This document shows positions 8,985 through 17,530 of a stretch of 64,000 nucleotides of DNA, one piece after another. Position numbers and translations under genes: made by a program. The first letter of the stretch is position 1; every line of letters starts with the position of its first letter. Below the pieces are notes generated by a model, which ran no database searches, was not told the origin of the DNA, and saw only the letters and a program-made list of their open reading frames with translations. The DNA is from Devosia pacifica (lineage in GTDB: Bacteria > Pseudomonadota > Alphaproteobacteria > Rhizobiales > Devosiaceae): assembly GCF_014652635.1 (NCBI RefSeq), contig NZ_BMZE01000003.1, positions 1 through 64,000 of the forward strand, in the 5' to 3' direction.

Positions 8985-10360
8985 CGCTTGAACTCCCATT
9001 TTGTCCGGCGCTCGCCGGTATCGGGGTCCTTGTAGTCCATGAGCTGGACACCTTGTGTCAGCAGGTCGGCACGGATGCGGTCTGCGGTGGCGAAATCCTT
9101 GCCCGCAAGAGCCGCAAGCCGCTCGGCAACCAAGGCGGCCGGGTCGACATCGGAGGTCGGCGCGCTGAAGACAGTGATGCCGAGCAGTTCGGCGAGGGCA
9201 AGACCTTCGGCCGGCCTCTGCTGCTCGACGATGAGGTCATGAATGCGGTTGACCGCGCCGACAGTATCGAGGTCATCGCATAGATCCAAAAGGGCGTCTG
9301 CCGAAAGCGCGGCCGTAGTGTGGCCATCGGCAAAACGGGCCCAGCGCTCCAAACGTGCAGCAGCTTCTTCCAGCCGCCTGACGGTAAAATCGATGGGCTC
9401 GCGATAATGCGTCATCAGCATTGCCAGCCGCAGCACTTCGCCGGGCCATTTGCGTCCGCCGAAGGCCTCGGTTTCGAGCAGGTCGTGAATGGTGATGAAA
9501 TTGCCTTCCGACTTGCTCATCTTGCGGCCTTCGACCTGAACGAAGCCGTTATGCATCCACACGCGGGCCATCGCCTCGCTGCCATGGGCGCAGCGGGATT
9601 GGGCGATCTCGTTCTCGTGGTGCGGGAAGATCAGGTCGAGCCCGCCGCCATGAATGTCGAAGACCTGGCCGAGATAGCGTTCGGACATGGCGGAACATTC
9701 GATGTGCCAGCCGGGACGACCCCGCCCCCACGGACTATCCCAACCCGGCTCTTCCGCCGAAGACTGTTTCCATAAGACGAAATCCGCCGGGTTTTTCTTA
9801 TGCGCATCTATAGCGATACGCGCGCCGGCAAGATTTTCCTCGAGATTGCGGCCAGAGAGCCGCCCATAATCAGGCATCGAGCCGACAGCGAACAGCACTT
9901 CGCCTTCCGCCACATAGGCATGCCCGCGCTCGATCAGGCTTGCGATGAGCTGCTGCATCTCTGCGATGTTTTCGGTGGCGCGCGGCTGCACCGAGGGTTC
10001 GAGGCATCCGAGCGCTGACACGTCGGACAGGTATTGCCGCGCGGTTTTGTCCGTCACCTGGCGGATAGCCTCGTTGAGCGGCAGATCGGGATAATCGCGG
10101 GCGGCACGGGCGTTGATCTTGTCGTCGACATCCGTGATGTTGCGCACATAGGTGACGTGCGCCTCGCCATACACGTGGCGGAGCAGCCGAAAGAGTACAT
10201 CGAAGACGATCGCCGGGCGGGCATTGCCGATATGGGCGAAGTCGTACACCGTCGGACCGCACACATACATGCGCACATTGTCGGCATCGAGCGGCTGAAA
10301 CCGCGTCTTCTCGCGCGTCAGCGTATTGTAGAACTTCAGGTCGGGCTGTGCCGTAGACAT
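8981..10360 (-). CDS. cysS: Cysteinyl-tRNA synthetase
   Basis: Charges tRNA-Cys with cysteine in the cytosol. The 459-residue protein is a complete class I synthetase. The zinc and active-site cysteine motif YVCGPTVYD is near residue 33, the HIGH-type motif AHIGNARP near 42, a second zinc cluster near WHIECSAM about 205, [15 protein letters not shown] near 230, and KMSKSEGN near 270. The C-terminal helical domain follows and the length is normal for the family. ATG 10360 gives the usual family N-terminus ([18 protein letters not shown]); an in-frame ATG at 10381 would add seven residues. First gene of the five-gene operon running to the LysM gene. Confidence 0.96.
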   Translation of the reverse strand: MSTAQPDLKFYNTLTREKTRFQPLDADNVRMYVCGPTVYDFAHIGNARPAIVFDVLFRLLRHVYGEAHVTYVRNITDVDDKINARAARDYPDLPLNEAIRQVTDKTARQYLSDVSALGCLEPSVQPRATENIAEMQQLIASLIERGHAYVAEGEVLFAVGSMPDYGRLSGRNLEENLAGARIAIDAHKKNPADFVLWKQSSAEEPGWDSPWGRGRPGWHIECSAMSERYLGQVFDIHGGGLDLIFPHHENEIAQSRCAHGSEAMARVWMHNGFVQVEGRKMSKSEGNFITIHDLLETEAFGGRKWPGEVLRLAMLMTHYREPIDFTVRRLEEAAARLERWARFADGHTTAALSADALLDLCDDLDTVGAVNRIHDLIVEQQRPAEGLALAELLGITVFSAPTSDVDPAALVAERLAALAGKDFATADRIRADLLTQGVQLMDYKDPDTGERRTKWEFKR

Positions 10361-10554
10361 ATCCGGTTCGGTCCTGGCCATGCGTCGTTAAGCGCTGGGC
10401 AGCGGGCTCTTCCGGTCATCGATGCTGAATGAAGAAAACCGCGCCGCAGCCGTGAGGTCAGCGAATAATAATGCAGCCAATAATGCAGGTTGCGCGAGCA
10501 GTATTCATGGCCGGCACAATGCCTCGCAGGAAAAGCTCTGGCAACCCCAAAACG

Positions 10555-10923
10555 TTATTGCCGATCTTCGGCATTACCCTGGCCCTCGATCATTCCGTCA
10601 ATGGCGAGGCAGGCCTGAAGGGCGCTGCGGCCATAGGCCGTGACACTGGCCGCATCGGAAAGCGCCGGCGCCTCGCCATCCACTGTTTCGCCAATGAGGT
10701 TACGACGAAGATAATCAATGGCGGCTGGGGGAAGCGCGGCTTCGAAATCACGCGCGAGACAATCACAGAGTCGCTCGCGCTTATGGTCTTCAAAGCCAGC
10801 AAGCTCGAACATGTCGCGGCTATCGTTGCAAGCCGCAACGAAATTGCCTGCGGCTTCAGCAGCATTGGCTGGGGGAAGACTCATCAGTGCGAGCAGGACA
10901 ACCAGGCAGTACCGCTTGTGCAT
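10555..10923 (-). CDS. Small secreted protein of unknown function
   Basis: A 122-residue protein that I do not recognise. It opens with a good signal peptide (MHKRYCLVVLLALMSLPPANA) and so is exported to the periplasm. The mature part is acidic and helical, with four cysteines (ACND, LCDC, QACL) that could form disulfides. The pattern of a Cys-x-Cys helix followed by a final Cys resembles small periplasmic helical proteins, but no family can be named. ATG 10923 is preferred because the signal peptide begins there; a longer form to 10980 has no signal peptide. It lies downstream of a strong terminator that separates it from the cytochrome gene. Confidence 0.65.
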   Translation of the reverse strand: MHKRYCLVVLLALMSLPPANAAEAAGNFVAACNDSRDMFELAGFEDHKRERLCDCLARDFEAALPPAAIDYLRRNLIGETVDGEAPALSDAASVTAYGRSALQACLAIDGMIEGQGNAEDRQ

Positions 10924-10981
10924 TTTGGCCTCCAAAGACGGGGCAAATACCAAGTGGCCAGCCTTGCAGCAAGTGCGCAAG

Positions 10982-11010
10982 AAAAAGGGGCGGCACCGGA
11001 GTGCCGCCCC
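10982..11010 (-). terminator. Rho-independent terminator of the cytochrome c gene
   Basis: A perfect ten-base stem (GGGGCGGCAC pairing with GTGCCGCCCC) with a four-base loop at 10987-11010, followed on the minus strand by five T residues (10986-10982). It lies 30 bases after the stop of the cytochrome c556-like gene. Confidence 0.9.
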
Positions 11011-11039
11011 AGATCGACTTGGAGGTCGAGACGTCGGGC

Positions 11040-11504
11040 CTAGTTGTCTTCAGCCCTGAACTGTTGATGGCACTGTCCGCATGTGCCGCCGAGGCGCTGG
11101 AAAGCGGCCATGTAGGCGGCATTATCGCCGGCGTCCGCAGCCGCGATCGCGTCTTCTGCCGCAAGTGTACCGGCATCGACGATTTCGATAAAGGCGTCCC
11201 AGTTCTCCCAGATGGCCGGTAGCGCATCGCTGTCGTCGCTGGTCGAGCCTTCAGGAAACAGGTCCGGCAACGCCTGATAATTGGCGAGGACTGTCTGCAT
11301 GGCCTGCGACGCGTCTTCGCCGGTCAGCTCCCGTGCACTCCGCAGGGTCTGACCGTTCTCCTTCATCAGATCCTGGCGCATGCTGATGATCTCATCGGTC
11401 GACATCGTGCTGACGTCGATCTCGTCCTGTGCGAACACAGCACTCATCGTTGCGCCACACAGAAGGGCAGCAACAATGCCGGTGATCTTCCTGTTAAATT
11501 TCAT
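11040..11504 (-). CDS. Cytochrome c' / c556-type periplasmic cytochrome
   Basis: A 154-residue exported haem protein. A signal peptide covers about residues 1-25 (cleavage near SAVFAQ), followed by a four-helix bundle and a C-terminal haem attachment site CGQCH near residue 142, the layout of cytochrome c'/c556. Such proteins bind nitric oxide or carry electrons; the sixth-ligand position cannot be assigned by eye with confidence. ATG 11504 is chosen because it starts the signal peptide and has GAGGGAAAAC before it; a longer frame reaching 12080 has no support. Haem attachment would need the Ccm apparatus, part of which is encoded at 54-58 kb. Single-gene unit closed by a strong terminator. 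Confidence 0.9.
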   Translation of the reverse strand: MKFNRKITGIVAALLCGATMSAVFAQDEIDVSTMSTDEIISMRQDLMKENGQTLRSARELTGEDASQAMQTVLANYQALPDLFPEGSTSDDSDALPAIWENWDAFIEIVDAGTLAAEDAIAAADAGDNAAYMAAFQRLGGTCGQCHQQFRAEDN

Positions 11505-11740
11505 GTTTTCCCTCACCTTGATGGTCCCACCTGGCTCCAAACCGAGACTGGCATGATCGACGCCTACAGGATATCCGCACACGGGAAAGTTACTTAATGC
11601 GACGCTTGGCGCGGGCTCCCTGCCCTCATCTTCTCGCAACAGTGTGACGGTTGTGCATCGCCGTAACTGTTCAAGATCGGTATGCTGGGGCATATGCACC
11701 GGCAGGACGCTGCCGGCCTGAAGCCTGACGAGGACGTATT

Positions 11741-12802
11741 TTGAAGATTCTGCCATCGGAGCGTTTGCTGAGACTGGCGCTGACCGCCATTGCATGTGTC
11801 GGAACGCTGATTGTCGACGTGAGCACCGCGCATGCGCAATCGGCCAGCTGCCAGCAATTGGCGGCGGCTCTATCCGATCTCGACCGCTCGGGCGGCTATG
11901 CTTCGCAATCGCGTGCGCGCGACCTCGGCCGACAGGTGCAGGCAGCGGAGAGCCGATACATCCGCGATGGATGCAATGACGATGCGCGTGCCGGACGCAC
12001 GCTGAGCCAGTACTGCCGAGGTGTTGCACAGGACGTGCTGCGGCTTCGCGAGGAATTTGCACGCGCGCAGCAATCGGCAAGTGCAGGCGGCCAGGTGGCG
12101 CGGCAGCGCGAGGCGATCCTTCAGGAAATGGCGCGCTTCGGATGCGGGCGTTCGGGCGGCTCGAACGCGAACCTGTCGCGTGACCGCCAGACCCTGTTCG
12201 ACCGTATTTTCGGCGGTGGCGAGTATAGCGACGGCAGTGTGGTCGAGGGTGCCGAAGCCTGGAGCTATGGCGGACGGCAGACGCTGCGGACCGTATGCGT
12301 TCGCGTAAGCGACGGCTTTTTCTGGCCGATCAGTTACGCCACGACGCAGGATTTCGTGATGGAGGATGCGCAGCGTTGCGAGGCGATGTGCCCGAACACG
12401 CCTGTGGAACTCTATTACTACAACAACCCCGGCGAAGAGCCCGAGCAGATGCGCAATATTGCGGGCCAGCCATATAGCGCCTTGCCCAATGCCTTCGCCT
12501 ATCGCGACCGGTTCAGCGAAGAGACCCGATGCAATACCGGCATGCAGACTGCCCAACAGGAGCAGATGCCAAGCACTCCAACCCAGACACAGCCGATCGA
12601 GGCAGCAAGCGCCGAAACACTGATGAGCGACGTTCCGCTACCAAGGCCCCGGCCCACGGTTCGCGGTGCCGAAGCTGTCGCCGAGGCCGTGGAGTCGCCG
12701 GCGCAGACTGGCACCGTGCGGCAGGTTCAGATCGGCGACCGCACCGTCAGGGTAGTCGGTCCACAGACGCCTTACGCCCGATCAGCGGCAGAAGGGACTT
12801 GA
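11741..12802 (+). CDS. DUF2865 exported protein
   Basis: A 353-residue protein of the DUF2865 family, known mainly from Rhizobiales and without assigned function. A signal peptide covers about residues 1-33 (AHAQSA). The mature protein has conserved cysteines (CQQL, CNDD, YCRG, GCGR), the segment TLRTVCVRVSDGFFWPISYAT near 180, and CEAMCP near 212, a domain that suggests disulfide-bonded folding. The tail from about 270 is Pro/Thr/Gln rich and probably flexible. The start is a TTG at 11741 with GAGGA six bases upstream; no ATG gives a signal peptide. Its 3' end overlaps the convergent gltX gene by 56 bases. Confidence 0.85.
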   Translation: MKILPSERLLRLALTAIACVGTLIVDVSTAHAQSASCQQLAAALSDLDRSGGYASQSRARDLGRQVQAAESRYIRDGCNDDARAGRTLSQYCRGVAQDVLRLREEFARAQQSASAGGQVARQREAILQEMARFGCGRSGGSNANLSRDRQTLFDRIFGGGEYSDGSVVEGAEAWSYGGRQTLRTVCVRVSDGFFWPISYATTQDFVMEDAQRCEAMCPNTPVELYYYNNPGEEPEQMRNIAGQPYSALPNAFAYRDRFSEETRCNTGMQTAQQEQMPSTPTQTQPIEAASAETLMSDVPLPRPRPTVRGAEAVAEAVESPAQTGTVRQVQIGDRTVRVVGPQTPYARSAAEGT

Positions 12803-14075
12803 GCTCAGGCCCATCGGTGCGCCCTGTCAGGGCCCTCCGCAGTGGCATGAACAAAGCCTTGCCCTTGCGCCCGGTCTGCTGTTTGAGCTGAGAAGTCCAG
12901 GCCCCCCAGGTGGTCTCGTCCCACGGTTCGGGGGGCAGCGCTTCTGCAGCTGTTCTGAGGAATTCCTCGTCTTCCGCGTCGAAATCAGGATCAATCGGGC
13001 CTTCGACGATTTCGGCCCAAGCCTTGATGTCGTCAAAACGCTGCAGGTTCTGGTGGACGGCGCTCCATAGCGGTTCGTTGTCGAACCCGAGAGCTGCCAG
13101 CCGTGGCTGTGCCGTGGCGTAATCCATCTCATGCAGAATGCGCGCATTGAGGCCATCGAGTTCCGCAGGGTCAAAGCGTGCCGGACCGTGAGAGATGCTT
13201 TCGAATTCGAGAGCCTCTGCAATTGCCGCCAGATCGAGATAGGGCTCGACGGACAGGCTGGTGCCGGTGAGGCTTGCCAGAATTGCGACCGCCAAAGGCT
13301 CGTAGCCATCGGCGCGCAATTGCGAAACGGCGAGCGACCCGAGACGTTTGGACAGCCCCTCGCCGCTGGCACCGGTCAGAAGATTGTGGTGAGCAAATTG
13401 GGGCACCGCACCGCCAAGTGCCTCGATGATCTCGATCTGAACGCCAGTGTTCGAGATGTGATCTTCGCCACGGATGACATGGGTGATGCCGAGGTCGATA
13501 TCGTCGACGACGGAGGGCAGAGTATATAGATATGAACCGTCTTCGCGAACGAGAACCGGATCCGACATGGTTGCGGTGTTGACGGTCTGCTCTGCACGGA
13601 TCAGGTCGCTAAAGACCACGGGTTTGCCGTCGAGGCGAAAACGCCAGTGCGGCCGACGCCCTTCCGCTTCGAGCTTTTGTCGGTCCTCGTCGGTGAGTTG
13701 CAGGGCGGCGCGATCATAGATCGGCGGACGCCCGAGCGCGCGGGCGCGCTTGCGGCGACGGTCGAGTTCATCCTCGGTTTCATAGCACGGATAGAGCCGG
13801 CCCGAGGCGATCAGCCTGTCGCGGGCAGCGTCATAAAGATCGGTCCGTTCCGACTGCCGGACGATCATGCCGGGCAGAATGCCGAGCCAGGCAAGATCCG
13901 CCTCGATCAGGTCGGCAAACTCGCGCGTCGAGCGTTGCATGTCGGTATCATCGTGCCGCAGCACATAGTCGCCACCATGCTTGAGAGCGAAATACCAGTT
14001 GAGCAGCGCGGGGCGCATATTGCCGATATGGAGCCGTCCAGTAGGCGACGGCGCGTAACGTACACGAACACTCAT
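12747..14075 (-). CDS. gltX: Glutamyl-tRNA synthetase
   Basis: Class I synthetase that attaches glutamate to tRNA. The 442-residue protein shows RYAPSPTGRLHIGNMR at the N-terminus (the HIGH motif), HDDTDMQRS, the RGEDHISNT segment near 205 and a KMSKS-type loop LSKRLGS near 240, followed by a helical anticodon-binding part. Alphaproteobacteria often carry two copies, one of which may mischarge tRNA-Gln for the amidotransferase route; which copy this is cannot be decided here. Its start overlaps the nadE stop (ATGA), so the two genes are coupled. Its end runs 56 bases into the oppositely oriented DUF2865 gene. Confidence 0.94.
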   Translation of the reverse strand: MSVRVRYAPSPTGRLHIGNMRPALLNWYFALKHGGDYVLRHDDTDMQRSTREFADLIEADLAWLGILPGMIVRQSERTDLYDAARDRLIASGRLYPCYETEDELDRRRKRARALGRPPIYDRAALQLTDEDRQKLEAEGRRPHWRFRLDGKPVVFSDLIRAEQTVNTATMSDPVLVREDGSYLYTLPSVVDDIDLGITHVIRGEDHISNTGVQIEIIEALGGAVPQFAHHNLLTGASGEGLSKRLGSLAVSQLRADGYEPLAVAILASLTGTSLSVEPYLDLAAIAEALEFESISHGPARFDPAELDGLNARILHEMDYATAQPRLAALGFDNEPLWSAVHQNLQRFDDIKAWAEIVEGPIDPDFDAEDEEFLRTAAEALPPEPWDETTWGAWTSQLKQQTGRKGKALFMPLRRALTGRTDGPELKSLLPLIGRKASVDRLP

Positions 14076-15739
14076 GAGGCCGACCCATCGCGATAGCCGT
14101 TGGTAATCGGGTACTTCCGGCCGAGCCCGAAAGCCCGAGGGCTGAGCTTGACGCCTGGCGCTGACTGGCGGCGCTTGTATTCGGCAAGGTTCACCAATCG
14201 CTCGACGCGCCGCACCAGATCTGCGTCATGGCCCAGCTCGACGATCTCGGCCAGCGAGCGCTCCTCCTCGACCATCGCCTCAAGAATAGCGTCGAGCACC
14301 GGATATGGCGGCAGGCTGTCCTGATCGGTCTGATCGGGCCGAAGCTCGGCACTTGGTGCCTTGTCGATGATCGATTGCGGGATGACTTCCCCCTGTGGGC
14401 CGAGGCAATCGGCCGGATGATGGGCGTTGCGCCAGCGCGCAAGGTGATAGACCTGCATCTTGAGCAGGTCCTTGATGGGATTGAACCCGCCATTCATGTC
14501 GCCGTAAATGGTGGCGTATCCGACAGCCATTTCCGACTTGTTGCCGGTGGTCAGCAGCATCGAGCCGAACTTGTTGGAGACAGCCATGGCGATGAGGCCG
14601 CGCATGCGGGATTGAACGTTTTCCTCGGTCAGGTCCTCGTCGCGCCCGGCGAACATCTCGGACAACCCGGCTGTAACGGCTTCGACAGGATCGGCGATCG
14701 AGACGACATCGTAGCGAACGCCGAGTCGTGCCGCGCACTCCTGGGCATCGCGAAGGCTCTCGCTCGAGGTGTAGCGATAGGGCTGCATGATGCAATGCAC
14801 CTTGTCGGCCCCGAATGCGTCGACCGCAAGCGCCGCAACGATGGCGCTATCTATGCCGCCCGACAAGTTGAGCACGACCTTGCTGAAGCCGTTCTTGTGG
14901 ACGTAATCGCGCAAGCCGAGAACACAGGCGCGCCAAGGGGCCTCATCGATATCGGGCAAGGTCTCTATGGTGCCTTCCTCACAGCGCCAGCCATCGGGGG
15001 TTGCAACCCAATCGGAGACGATGAAATCGGGCTCGAACGATCGGCCTTGAAATACCATGCGATCGCCCGGCTCGTAGGCGAATGATGCACCGTCGAACAC
15101 AAGCTCATCCTGCCCGCCGACCTGGTTGAGATAAAGCAGCGGCACGCTGTCCTCTGCGACGCGGGAACGCACCAGTTCCGTGCGCACGGACTGCTTGTCG
15201 CGCCAATAGGGGGAGCCGTTGGGACAGAGGAGTAGTTCAGCACCCTGACGGGCGAGGTGCGAGCACACCCAAGGCTGCCAGATATCCTCACAGATCGGGA
15301 TGCCGATCGGCACACCCTTGATCTCGACCGGCTCCGGCAACGGGCCTGGCGTGAAGTAGCGGCGCTCGTAAAACACGTCGATGTTGGGAAGCTCGCGCTT
15401 GTGGCGGATGGCGGAAATCCGGCCACTCTCGGCAATGACGACGCTGTTGCGCAGCATGTCACCGTCGCGCCAGACCGTTGGCAGAATGAGCGTAAGATCG
15501 CTGTCAGCCGTGGTGGAGACGAGGGCTTCGGCGGCGGCGATGGCATCGCTGACGAATTGCGGCTTGAACAGCAGATCCTCGGGAAAATACCCGGTGAGGA
15601 ACAACTCCGACAGCATCAGGATGTCGGCACCTTGAGACCGCGCTCGGGCGATGGCGTCACGCGCCAGCTCGAGATTGGCATCGATCGCGCCGACCTTGGG
15701 GTTCAGCTGCGCCAGGGCTATGCGAAGTTTTTCCGTCAA
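14072..15739 (-). CDS. nadE: Glutamine-dependent NAD+ synthetase
   Basis: Last step of NAD synthesis: amidates nicotinate adenine dinucleotide using ammonia from glutamine and ATP. The 555-residue protein is a two-domain enzyme. An N-terminal nitrilase-fold glutaminase (about 1-255) has the Glu in LSELFLTGYF, a Lys in the LPNIDVFYERRYF region and the nucleophilic Cys in GIPICEDIW. A C-terminal synthetase (about 270-545) has the ATP loop NLSGGIDSA and the TTGNKSEMAVGY segment. Full length for the glutamine-dependent type. Translationally coupled to gltX downstream. Confidence 0.95.
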   Translation of the reverse strand: MTEKLRIALAQLNPKVGAIDANLELARDAIARARSQGADILMLSELFLTGYFPEDLLFKPQFVSDAIAAAEALVSTTADSDLTLILPTVWRDGDMLRNSVVIAESGRISAIRHKRELPNIDVFYERRYFTPGPLPEPVEIKGVPIGIPICEDIWQPWVCSHLARQGAELLLCPNGSPYWRDKQSVRTELVRSRVAEDSVPLLYLNQVGGQDELVFDGASFAYEPGDRMVFQGRSFEPDFIVSDWVATPDGWRCEEGTIETLPDIDEAPWRACVLGLRDYVHKNGFSKVVLNLSGGIDSAIVAALAVDAFGADKVHCIMQPYRYTSSESLRDAQECAARLGVRYDVVSIADPVEAVTAGLSEMFAGRDEDLTEENVQSRMRGLIAMAVSNKFGSMLLTTGNKSEMAVGYATIYGDMNGGFNPIKDLLKMQVYHLARWRNAHHPADCLGPQGEVIPQSIIDKAPSAELRPDQTDQDSLPPYPVLDAILEAMVEEERSLAEIVELGHDADLVRRVERLVNLAEYKRRQSAPGVKLSPRAFGLGRKYPITNGYRDGSAS

Positions 15740-15838
15740 GTCACGCCTCTATCTGCCGGCAGTACCATGCCGGGGACACCCGGCGGCAGCGGCAGACTTA
15801 ACGGCTGACCCTGAAGCGGGCAAGCCGGCAATCGCGCC

Positions 15839-16867
15839 TTAGAAACGCCCGGTGAGTTCGAACAGGGCGCCGTAGCGGAACAGCGAGAACGGATTGTCGG
15901 TCTGGATATAGCGCTGCCGCGACAGAGTGGGCGCAGTGAAGTTCGGCGGCGCCTCGGCGTTCGGCTGCGGAGGCTGTATCGTGGCTACTTCCGTTTCAGC
16001 GTCGTACTGACCATTGAGGTACCAGGCGCGGCCACCAAACCGAACTGTCAGGTTTTCGGTGGGATGAAAGCCGACGAGCAGTTCGCCCGAAGCGCCGTAG
16101 GCGTGACCGGCGATAGTGGTGGTGGAACCCTGGTAGCGCACCAGATTGCCACTGGATGTCGGATTGAGATCATGTGCGCCGAATGTGCCATCGATATAAG
16201 CGTAGGGGATGGCCACGGCCTCGGCCGTCAGGTCGATGGATTTCGCCAGTTCAAAGCGCGCTGCAGCGCCGAGACGAACGGCGTGAATATCGAAATTGTT
16301 GGGTTCGCTGTCGAAGCCGACAGACCATGCGCCGGTTTCGGGCGAGTAGTCGATGTCGGCAGCAGTTTCCGCCACGGTGAAGCTGGCACGGCCAGTATCG
16401 GGGGCTTCCTTCCAGTACTGGTATCCGACGAGGCCGCCAAGCGAATAGCCTTCGCGCATATCGCCGAACGGCATCCAGCCGAAATCGCCCCCGGCATAGG
16501 CGACGGTGTTGCCCACCATGTCGCCGTCTTCGCCATCGAGATTATAGCTACCGGTATTTACGACGCCGAAGCCACCAATCGCCTTGACGTAACTATCCGT
16601 GCCGAGATCCTCGATGCGGCCATGCAGTTCGAGAATGTGCGTTGTGTCCTCGGTCTTGAGATCAAAGCCTGACAGATCGGTATCAAAGCCGCCAAGCGTA
16701 TACCAGTAGCGGGCGCCGAACTCGAACCTGAGAGGATTTTCCTCTTCAAGTTCCCAGGCATCGGGATAGGCCGGCCGCAAGTCCGGCAAAAACAGATTAT
16801 CTGCGGCGAAGGCGCCCGGGCCGGCAAATGCCAGAACACAAGTTGTGGTGAGCAATGTACGCAGCAT
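15839..16867 (-). CDS. Outer-membrane beta-barrel protein
   Basis: A 342-residue outer-membrane protein of unrecognised family. It has a signal peptide (about residues 1-22, ending AFA), then many alternating aromatic/glycine strands such as FEFGARYWYTLG, YSLGGLVGYQYW, GELLVGFHPTENLTVRFGGRAWYLNG. It ends in a C-terminal phenylalanine (ELTGRF), the beta-signal used by the BAM complex. No porin signature was recognised, and the role (pore, receptor or structural) is open. ATG 16867 starts the signal peptide and has AGAGGA upstream; an in-frame start at 16888 is less likely. Divergent from the response regulator at 17078. Confidence 0.8.
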   Translation of the reverse strand: MLRTLLTTTCVLAFAGPGAFAADNLFLPDLRPAYPDAWELEEENPLRFEFGARYWYTLGGFDTDLSGFDLKTEDTTHILELHGRIEDLGTDSYVKAIGGFGVVNTGSYNLDGEDGDMVGNTVAYAGGDFGWMPFGDMREGYSLGGLVGYQYWKEAPDTGRASFTVAETAADIDYSPETGAWSVGFDSEPNNFDIHAVRLGAAARFELAKSIDLTAEAVAIPYAYIDGTFGAHDLNPTSSGNLVRYQGSTTTIAGHAYGASGELLVGFHPTENLTVRFGGRAWYLNGQYDAETEVATIQPPQPNAEAPPNFTAPTLSRQRYIQTDNPFSLFRYGALFELTGRF

Positions 16868-17077
16868 CCAGTCCCGTCCTCTGGACAATTATGACGATCT
16901 GGAGTTGTTTATGGCGGCATTAAGGTTAACAGCGGCCTAAGCGGGCGCTTGCAATTTGGTAACGACGTTGGGCTAAATTTGGAATTGTGACTTACGCGTG
17001 CCTGATGTGCGGCAACCTTCGCCGCTCACGCGGGTTCACCCGTCGCTGACTACCTGAAACGACCGCCGGAACGTCCT

Positions 17078-17503
17078 ATGAGTTGTAGAGTACTGATCGT
17101 CGAAGACGAGATTTTCGTGGCCACCGACCTTGAATTTCTAGTGGAAGACCTTGGTTTCGAGCCCATAGGAATCGCTGCCGATCAGAGCTCTGCCCTTCAA
17201 CTTGCCGAAAATGCCGATGTCGCTCTGGTTGATCTCAACCTTCGCGACGGTCCAACGGGCATAGGTATTGGACGAGAATTGGCGGAGCGGCACGGCGTAA
17301 GTGTTATCTACCTCACCGCAAACCCGGCTCAGCTTGGATCCGGTGTAGAAGGAACGCTGGGTGTCCTCGCAAAGCCCGCGAGTGAAAGCGCTTTGAAGCA
17401 GGCCATCACGTTTGCCGTTCAATGCCACAATCACCAGCCAGCGGAACCGCCGCCAGCACTGCAGCGGTTCGACGTCCGGCCGGAGATCCAGGCCGCCGGC
17501 TAG
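17078..17503 (+). CDS. Single-domain response regulator
   Basis: A 141-residue receiver domain with no output domain. The acidic pair ED sits in LIVEDE near residue 10, the phospho-acceptor Asp in VALVDLNL near 51, the conserved Thr in YLTA near 79, and the Lys in LAKP near 98. A short Pro/Gln-rich tail follows. Such regulators act as phosphate shuttles or bind partner proteins. It converges on the HWE histidine kinase 27 bases away, an arrangement common for HWE kinases and their receivers, so the two are probably partners (inference). Confidence 0.92.
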   Translation: MSCRVLIVEDEIFVATDLEFLVEDLGFEPIGIAADQSSALQLAENADVALVDLNLRDGPTGIGIGRELAERHGVSVIYLTANPAQLGSGVEGTLGVLAKPASESALKQAITFAVQCHNHQPAEPPPALQRFDVRPEIQAAG

Positions 17504-17530
17504 TTTCGGTGAGATTGATCAGGGGATTGA

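Noticed and set aside
15766..15782. GCCGGG-N4-CCCGGC type hairpin between the outer-membrane protein gene and nadE as a terminator
   Set aside because: Short stem and no T-run on either strand.
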